Assembly: GCA_001972305.1 (NCBI GenBank)
Contig: BDDD01000420.1
Coordinates: forward strand, 372,001-436,000
Direction: 5' to 3'
DNA: 64,000 nucleotides
Origin: Cephalotus follicularis
Lineage: Eukaryota; Streptophyta; Magnoliopsida; Oxalidales; Cephalotaceae
Below are positions 58,368-64,000 of the stretch, one piece after another. The first letter of the stretch is position 1, and every line of letters begins with the position of its first letter. The position numbers were made by a program, and so were the translations under genes. Under the pieces are notes generated by a model, which was not told the origin of the DNA, did not search any database, and saw nothing but the letters and a program-made list of their open reading frames with translations.

Positions 58368-60735
58368 ATGGCCATGACCAAACAAACCTCCGACAAGTTA
58401 ACACTCGGACATGGCAAGTCGCCTGACTGTGGTCGTGACCGTAGCTGAGAATCCTCTAGATGCTGAGGTGGAGATGGAGGCTACCGCCGTGGGTGCTCCT
58501 GGAATTTCCTCCACCGGCGCGGGGACCCGAGTATTTAGGGTTGATTTTGAAAAGAGCAGGCTCAACGAAGAGAAGGTGAAAGCATTGGTTCACAAGTATG
58601 TCCTCCCGAGGGCCCTAATATGGGATCTTCCGAGCCACCCCCATGAAGCGACCGAGAGCAGACCAGGACTTTTTTTCGGTATTCTCGGATGCCCTTGAAC
58701 ATGGTCTGAGGTTCCCGCTTCCCCCTTTTGCTATTGAGATCCTGGAGAATTTCAAAATCTACCCTGCATTGTTCCAGCCACAGTCCTGGGCCTTCATCAT
58801 TGGATTTTTGGTGAGGTCCCTGGAGTCTGAGGTGAATGCTACCGTCGAACTCTTCAAAGTGTTCCACCTTTTGGCAGTTTCTCCTGGCAAACGTGGGTAC
58901 TATTTCAAGTCCCGCTCTAGAGTGACCAAGAAGCTTCTAGTGGAGCCTACCAAGTTCGTCAAGGGGTGGAGAGAGAGGTACTTTCTTGTTAGAAACCTCC
59001 CTGATTTCATCCCTTGTCGATGGTCGGACTCCCTAGGTGTTCCAAAGCTCAACAAGAGGTCCAAACTGTCGCCAGTTGAGCAGGCCGACCTGACCAAGCT
59101 TCTTGCTCTGGAATCCAAGGGAGTGAATGACACTGTCTGGGATGACCACCTCTGTCGGGTTGGACTAAGCATGTCCCTAGGCCATCGGTTTGGCCTGGAT
59201 GAGGACGAAGAGATCCCAGTCAAGATAGAGAGAGAGTAAGATGAAAATGCCCACGATGATCCCAAGACTCGACCTGTGGCCGAGGAAGAAAGCTGTATAA
59301 ATCCTTCGTCTCCTCTAGTTTAAACTTTTATATTCCTTTTACTCTCTTGTTGTTATTTGCTACGCTTTTGATCTTGTAATCTTTGTGACTTTTTGCAGCA
59401 TTGGCACCTCGGCACTGTTTCGACGACATCTTGAAGGTTAACAAGGTGAGCAAACCCCCAATTTCTGCTGAAGGGTCAAAGCAGAAGGAAAAAATAGTTA
59501 CTGAGGGGTCAAAGCAAAAGGGAAAGTCTGATGAGGCCGCGAGGACTGACGCTACTGCTTCTAAGAAAGGGGCAAGCAAGAGCAAACGGCTTGCTCCCCC
59601 CAGATCTCTCCCCGTTCCTTCGAGCAAGAGAAGCAGGAAAGGAAAGGAGACCAAGGACGTCTCTGCTCTTGGCATGAGCCCTCAGAATCCTATTCAGTTG
59701 CCTGCTCCTCGGGACGTTAACAGTCTGATCGATGAACTGGATTCCATGGGGAATTCAAATTTAAGTCTTAACTCCCCCAGGGTTCCTTTTGCACTCAACT
59801 CTTTGTGCTTTTTTTCGGACGAGATCAAATCAAGGGAGAAATGGACCAACGAGAAGTTAATACATAATAACCTTTGGAGCCACTTCAGGGTAAGTGATTC
59901 CTTCTATTTCCTTTCTTGCATGCTTGTAGCTTTCCCTCTAGCCCATGTTCTTCTCTTGCAGGCTCTGAATGAGACTCACCTACTGGCGGAGAACTTCTTG
60001 GTCATTCTTGAGAGGAATGACAATCTAAGGGCAGAAGTGGCAATGCTGGAGGAGACCACTCGCTCGGCAAAGGCTCAGCTAGAACAAGTCCTGAGCGCCT
60101 AGGAGGCCATTGTTGAGGAGAAAAAATAGGCCATTGAGGAGAAGAAAGAAGCGGAGAAGGAGCTCTCTTGAGTTGGCAAAATGTGGCGAGGGGTGGAGGA
60201 GAAATTCGCAGGCTATTAGAGCAGAGATGAGGATAGGGTGAAAGAGGAGGTGGAAAAAGCTTTGACGGAGTTCAAGTCCTCAGACGAATTCCAAAATCTG
60301 ATGGAGACCTCCGTGGAGGACTATAAGGCCTCTGAAGCTTTTGGTGATGAAGTGTTTAAGGAATCCACTGAGTACTTCCGTCAGGGTTTTTATACTTGCC
60401 GGAATTGGGTCTCAAATCTTCATCCTGAGATTCTTTTAAGTGACATCGCCTACTACTCAGCTGTTAAGTCCTTTGACTTCTATCTAGAGGGCTATGAGGC
60501 AGAGGATCAGAGAGCCGAGCTTGGCATGGAAAAAGAGGCGCATCCTACTCAAGAAGTTAATGAGGCACAGGGAACCAAGTCAGGGGATGTGGTCCTCCTT
60601 CCCTCGGATCCTTCTGTGGCCTCTTTTTCGTTAGTTCCTGCTTCTGAGCTTATGATTCCTCAACCTCCGACGACAGAGCCCTCTGTAGCTCCTCCGCCAA
60701 GGGATGAACAAGAAACCCCAACTCCCGAAGCTTAG
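58368..60735 (+). pseudogene. Antisense gene of H (PF04195-like plant transposon protein)
   Basis: The homologue of B's antisense gene. It starts MAMTKQTSDKL at 58368, then shifts frame to 58411-58698 (VAENPLDAEVEME, ending ATESRPGLF). It shifts again to 58643-59239 with LEHGLRFPLPPFAIEIL, QSWAFIIGFLVRSLE and KGWRERYFLVRNLPDF, the PF04195-like core. tttttgcag ends at 59398, before the next open part (APRHCFDDILKVNK, Lys/Ser-rich). A 72-bp intron with gtaagtg and cttgcag fits 59890-59961. A coiled coil follows, with stops near 60100-60220, then FKSSDEFQNLMETSVEDYKA, YFRQGFYTCRNW and a Pro-rich end at 60735. aataaa at 60803 is a poly(A) signal. Nuclear or particle role unknown. Confidence 0.75.
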
Positions 60736-61378
60736 TTTTGTAGGCTTAATTTTTGCTTTCTAGATGTAATGTTTTGATGTAGCTTGTACCTTCAATCGAG
60801 TATCAATAAAAAGAGCTTTCATCATTGATGTGTTCTCTTCTTTACGAACTTCTTTACTTTCCTGCATTGTATGCTTGGGCTCTTTCTGAGCACCTTCGTT
60901 TCCCTTAGGAAATTTAGCTTAGTCTAGCTTATAGACTTATCATATTGTGGTCTTACAATTTTCAGACCTTATTACCCAAGCTTTCTAGTCCCCTTAGGAC
61001 ACCTTATTTCAACGGCGCTTAGGCAATAATACTTGGCCTTTGTGAGTTCCTGTGTGTTTGCATACCAAGTTTTAAGTCTGCTCGGACAAGTTCTTACGGG
61101 ATTGACGAGTAGGATCTCGTCTGATTCGTTATATTCTAGACCAAGTCATCTGAGCTTGCAGTCCTCATAGGGACACTTGTTTCAAAGTGCTCAGTCCAAC
61201 GAACTTGATCGTTACGAGTTCTTACGGATTCACCTCTCAAGACACGATGTGGGTTTGGTCAGACAAATTCTTATGGAATTGTCGACCTGTGTTTGCTCCC
61301 CTGGGAGTCTTATTGCTTCCTTAGAAGTCCTTTTAAGTTTGTCCCCTTACGGGTTTTCTTGTATGTATACTCTTAGGT
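60736..61378. other. H 3' region, no gene
   Basis: Holds the poly(A) signal of the antisense gene (about 60800) and sequence resembling B's 20340-20640 in reverse. caaagtgctcagtccaacga and similar words correspond to B's gataca-agtgct block. No coding region seen. Confidence 0.6.
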
Positions 61379-61701
61379 GCTCCTCGGGTAGGAGTACTTA
61401 ACGCTCCTCAGAAGGAGTCTTTAACGCTCCTCAGAAGGAGTCTTTAACACTTATTGGAAGGAGTCTTTAGTGCTCCTCGGAAGGAGTCGTTAACGCTCCT
61501 CAGAAGGAGTCTTTAACGCTCATCAGAAGGAGTCTTTATTGCTCCTCGGAAAGAGTCTTTAACGATTCTTGGAAGGAGTCTTTGGTGCTCCTCGGAAGGA
61601 GTCTTTAATGCTCCTCGGAAGGAGTCTTTGGTGCTCCTTGTAAGGAGTCTTTGGTGCTCCTTGTAAGGAGTCTTTAACGCTCCTCGGAAGGAGTCTTTGT
61701 T
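61379..61701. repeat. 23-bp tandem repeat, 14 units, in H
   Basis: Units read gctcctcggaaggagtcttt plus three variable bases. Each has complementary arms ctcct/aggag. The first unit is 24 bp. B has about three copies at 20134-20215. Confidence 0.92.
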
Positions 61702-61979
61702 GATTTGAAACATTGGTCTGTTCGAGACCTTTTGCTGCTATTTGTTTTTACTCCCTTAGGAGGTCTTCGTAGGACTTGGAGAACCAGGGTCCTGTGTCTT
61801 GCTGCCTAGGGATTATGGTCGGACATGCTTGTATTAAAGCTTCTCATTTGAAGGAGTTGGTCGGTGACTGTTCAGAGGTTTAAGGACATGAACATTGGGC
61901 CTCCGGTCCCTTGAAAACTTGGAACTATGATCTTGACAAGCACTTTTTGATAAAAAAAATCAACTTTTATCGGTATCCT

Positions 61980-62943
61980 TGAATTTTGTTCAATTTACAA
62001 CTTACAAATTCCAAGCTCTAGGAATCTCCCTGACCCTCAGAGTTTCAAGTTTGAATGTTCCTGGGTGGAGCACTTTCTTCACCTTGTATGGTCCTTCCCA
62101 ATTAGGGGCTAGCTTTTCTCTGGTACCGGCCATATCTGCTATAGTTGCATTACGTAGGGCTAAGTCTCATTCTTTTAGTGGTCGGGGGTTCACCCTTTTG
62201 TTATAGTAACGGCCCACCCTCTGTTGGTAGGCTGCAACCTTGATGGTTGCCTTGTCTCTGAGCTCTTCCACTAAATCGAGGAGGTTCCTCAATCCTTCTT
62301 CATTATTCTCCTCTCTGAAGTGCACAACCCTTGGTGACTGCACTCCAATTTCCACCGGTATCATGGCTTCTACTCTGAAACTATGGTTGTATGGGGACTC
62401 ACCAGTTGTGGTCTGAGGAGTGGTTTTATATGCCCAAAGTATGCTTGGTAGCTCTTCTGTCCATCTGTCCTTGCTGTCTTCAAGGCGTTTCTTCAAGCTC
62501 GAGATGATTTCTTTATTGATCACATCGGCTTGACCATTGCTCTTGGGGTAGGCTACTGAAGCAAGTCTGTGCTCAATTCTCCATTCTTTACAAAAATCAT
62601 GGAATGCTTGGCAATCAAACTGTTTCCCATTATTTGAGACTATTATCTTTGGGACTCCAAATCTATAGATAATTGATTTCCAAACGAAGCTCTCTGTGTT
62701 CTTCTCTGTGATCATAGCCAGGGGCTCGACTTCTACCCATTTGGTGAAGTAATCCACTGCAACAATCAAGAATTTCCTCTTCCCTGTTGCTACTGGAAGT
62801 GGTCTGACGAAGTCCATCCCCCATTGTGCAAAGGGCCAAGGGGCTGTGATAGACGTCAAAGGCTCTGAGGATCTTCTACTTATATTAGCATTCCTTTGAC
62901 ACTTATCACACTTCCTCACCAAGTCTATGACATCCTGATGCAT
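61980..62943 (-). CDS. Element H integrase core and tail
   Basis: A 258-residue frame (62167-62943) starts MHQDVIDLVRKCDKCQRNAN (second half of the zinc motif, CDKC). The core has WPFAQWGMDFVRPLPVATG (first Asp), the block with NNGKQFDCQAF (usually DNG, so the second catalytic Asp is replaced by Asn) and NGQADVINKEII (catalytic Glu). It ends at NKRVNPRPLKE with a stop near 62167. The tail (KLAPNWEGPYK...) is readable to about 61980. The best preserved H protein; with N for D it would probably be inactive. Confidence 0.9.
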
Positions 62944-63245
62944 GGTCAGTCAGAAGTAGCTCTGCATCAATAATTTATTGTACAAGGTTCTACCCCCCGT
63001 GTGGTTGCCACAAACTTCTTCATGGACTTCCCTTAGAGCATAATCGGTCTCTAAGGGAGTCAAACACTCAGCCAAGGAAAAGAAAAAGATCTTTTGTAGA
63101 GGAACACATCTCGGAGTTGGTATCTGCTCATTCTGTACACCGGTTTCCTCGCCTCCGAAGGGTCCTCGGGAAAAATACCATTCCTTAGCCAATTGATGAA
63201 TGGAATAATCCATCTTGGCTCATATGGTGCATCTATGTCCATCAC
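62944..63245 (-). pseudogene. Element H linker and integrase zinc N-terminus
   Basis: Two overlapping frames: MMDIDAPYEPRWIIPFINWL (63245-63060) and LETDYALREVHEEVCGNHTG (63213-62950), the His-His half of the zinc motif. A frameshift at about 63060-63100 and a stop just before 62943 separate it from the core. Confidence 0.85.
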
Positions 63246-64000
63246 TTCTGCTTCCGAGATGGTGGGCCTATCCAGATCGCCATTGGCACGGTTTGATTTT
63301 TCTGTAATTCCTTCGCTGTTGCTAACTTGGACAATTGGTCTGCTAAGGCATTTTCTGCTCTTGAGACCTTCAAAACTCTTAACACTCGAAAGGCCGACTT
63401 CAAACTTTGAACGTGGGCTAAGTACTTATCCATGGAATCTTCTCTAGATTCATGCTCCCCACTCACCAAACCAACTACCAGCTGAGAATCACTAGAGGCT
63501 TCTATTTTTTGAACCTCTAAGTGCTTTACAATTGTCAGCCTAGCGATTAGAGTTTCCTATTCGGCTTCATTATTTGTGGCCTTGAATCCGAATCTTAGAG
63601 CATACTCCAAGGTCCACCCATCTGGACTAGTTAACACCAATCTTGCTCTACTGCAGGAGATGCAGGACGAGCCATCCACGGATAACTTTCATAACCCCTT
63701 CTCTTCTTCAGAAGGGTCTTCTTCCATACACTCCGTAAGTGTATGAATTCCTACAAAATCGGCCGAGACCTGTGATTTTATTGCTGGTCTAGCTTCAAAC
63801 TTCACGTCATACTCGCCCAACTTGACCGACAACTTGATCAACCTTCCCAAGACATCTGGCTTTGCTAGGACCTATCTTAGTTGTTGGTCGGACAGGACCT
63901 TGATGGTATGAGCTTGAAAGTATGGCCTCAACTTACTTGCTGCTATAATCAGAGCATAAGCAAATTTCTTGACTTCAGGATACCTCCCCTCAGCATCATT
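63246..64000 (-). pseudogene. Element H RNase H and archaeal-type RNase H, cut by the window edge
   Basis: The minus strand reads LVVGLVSGEHESREDSMDKY and VSRAENALADQLSKLATAKE (archaeal-type RNase H, about 63242-63690). Further right come the connection and the end of the gypsy RNase H (NDAEGRYPEVKKFAYALI near 63960-64000). Stops and shifts occur near 63560 and 63690. This is the counterpart of B 17800-18500. RT must lie beyond the edge. Confidence 0.85.

Larger units (their letters stand above)
57405..64000 (-). mobile_element. Element H: Tat-like element, 5' end outside the window
   Basis: Minus-strand order from the right edge: RNase H, archaeal-type RNase H, integrase, a 3' region with tandem repeats and a plus-strand (antisense) gene, PPT (complement at 57844-57857) and 3' LTR (57405-57843). 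It is inserted in F; the left flank aacgc is the presumed duplication. Related to B but clearly a different subfamily. Confidence 0.9.

Noticed and set aside
58352-58368. Host gene starting at 58368
   Set aside because: Its homologue in B has the same position relative to a Tat 3' LTR and PPT, so it belongs to the element.
61513-61713. Repetitive minus-strand ORF (SFRGALKTP repeats)
   Set aside because: It is only a translation of the 23-bp tandem repeat and has no homologous frame in B.

Overview
This window looks like repeat-rich nuclear DNA of a flowering plant. It is almost entirely LTR retrotransposons inserted into one another. I see no intact host gene, rRNA, tRNA, CRISPR array or bacterial-type operon. 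The evidence is plant Ty3/gypsy protein families (chromovirus/Tekay-like and Tat-like with an archaeal-type RNase H), LTRs of 0.4-3.3 kb, primer sites for initiator-Met tRNA, and 5-bp target duplications. Assembly Ns fill 4267-4799.

Layout. (1) 1-12228: element A, a minus-strand Tekay-like chromovirus whose 3' LTR lies mostly left of the window. It is split by J (2549-7881), a minus-strand element with no visible coding capacity. (2) 12229-24291: element B, a plus-strand Tat-like element that received A. A solo LTR, I (15279-17748), splits its RNase H. Its 3' part carries a long antisense gene and a 501-bp 3' LTR. (3) 24292-27622: AT-rich sequence with a 76-79 bp direct repeat and one unrecognised ORF remnant. 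(4) 30908-57404: the remains of F, an old pararetrovirus-like (caulimovirid-like) sequence with a tRNA-Met site and a movement-protein reading frame. F is cut up by solo LTR E (31609-53298, TSD attgg), solo LTR G (53895-56595, TSD ggtcc) and element H. Solo LTR K (27623-30902, TSD ttctc) lies just upstream. E was itself hit by C (31802-50858, TSD gtaac), a second copy of the A family, and C's gag was hit by D (38076-47503, TSD atatt), a Tekay-like element lacking most of its RT. (5) 57405-64000: element H, a minus-strand Tat-like element with a 439-bp LTR, the same type of antisense gene, and a 14-unit tandem repeat. It runs off the right edge.

Order of events from nesting: F, then E, then C, then D; and B, then A, then J. 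D is the youngest datable insertion, its LTRs being about 97-98% alike by eye.

The least expected signals are these. (a) Arrays of short palindromes centred on TCGA occur in five different LTR families, each with its own flanks. (b) RNA hairpin ladders, one with a compensatory change, and a candidate intron lie inside the long LTRs. (c) The antisense proteins of B and H are related and appear spliced; B's has the internal start M-ARTKQT, the same six residues as the histone H3 tail. (d) D lost its RT core in frame but is young. (e) Two stop codons sit at identical positions in two independent copies of the A/C family. All functional statements are inferences from sequence; no database search was run.
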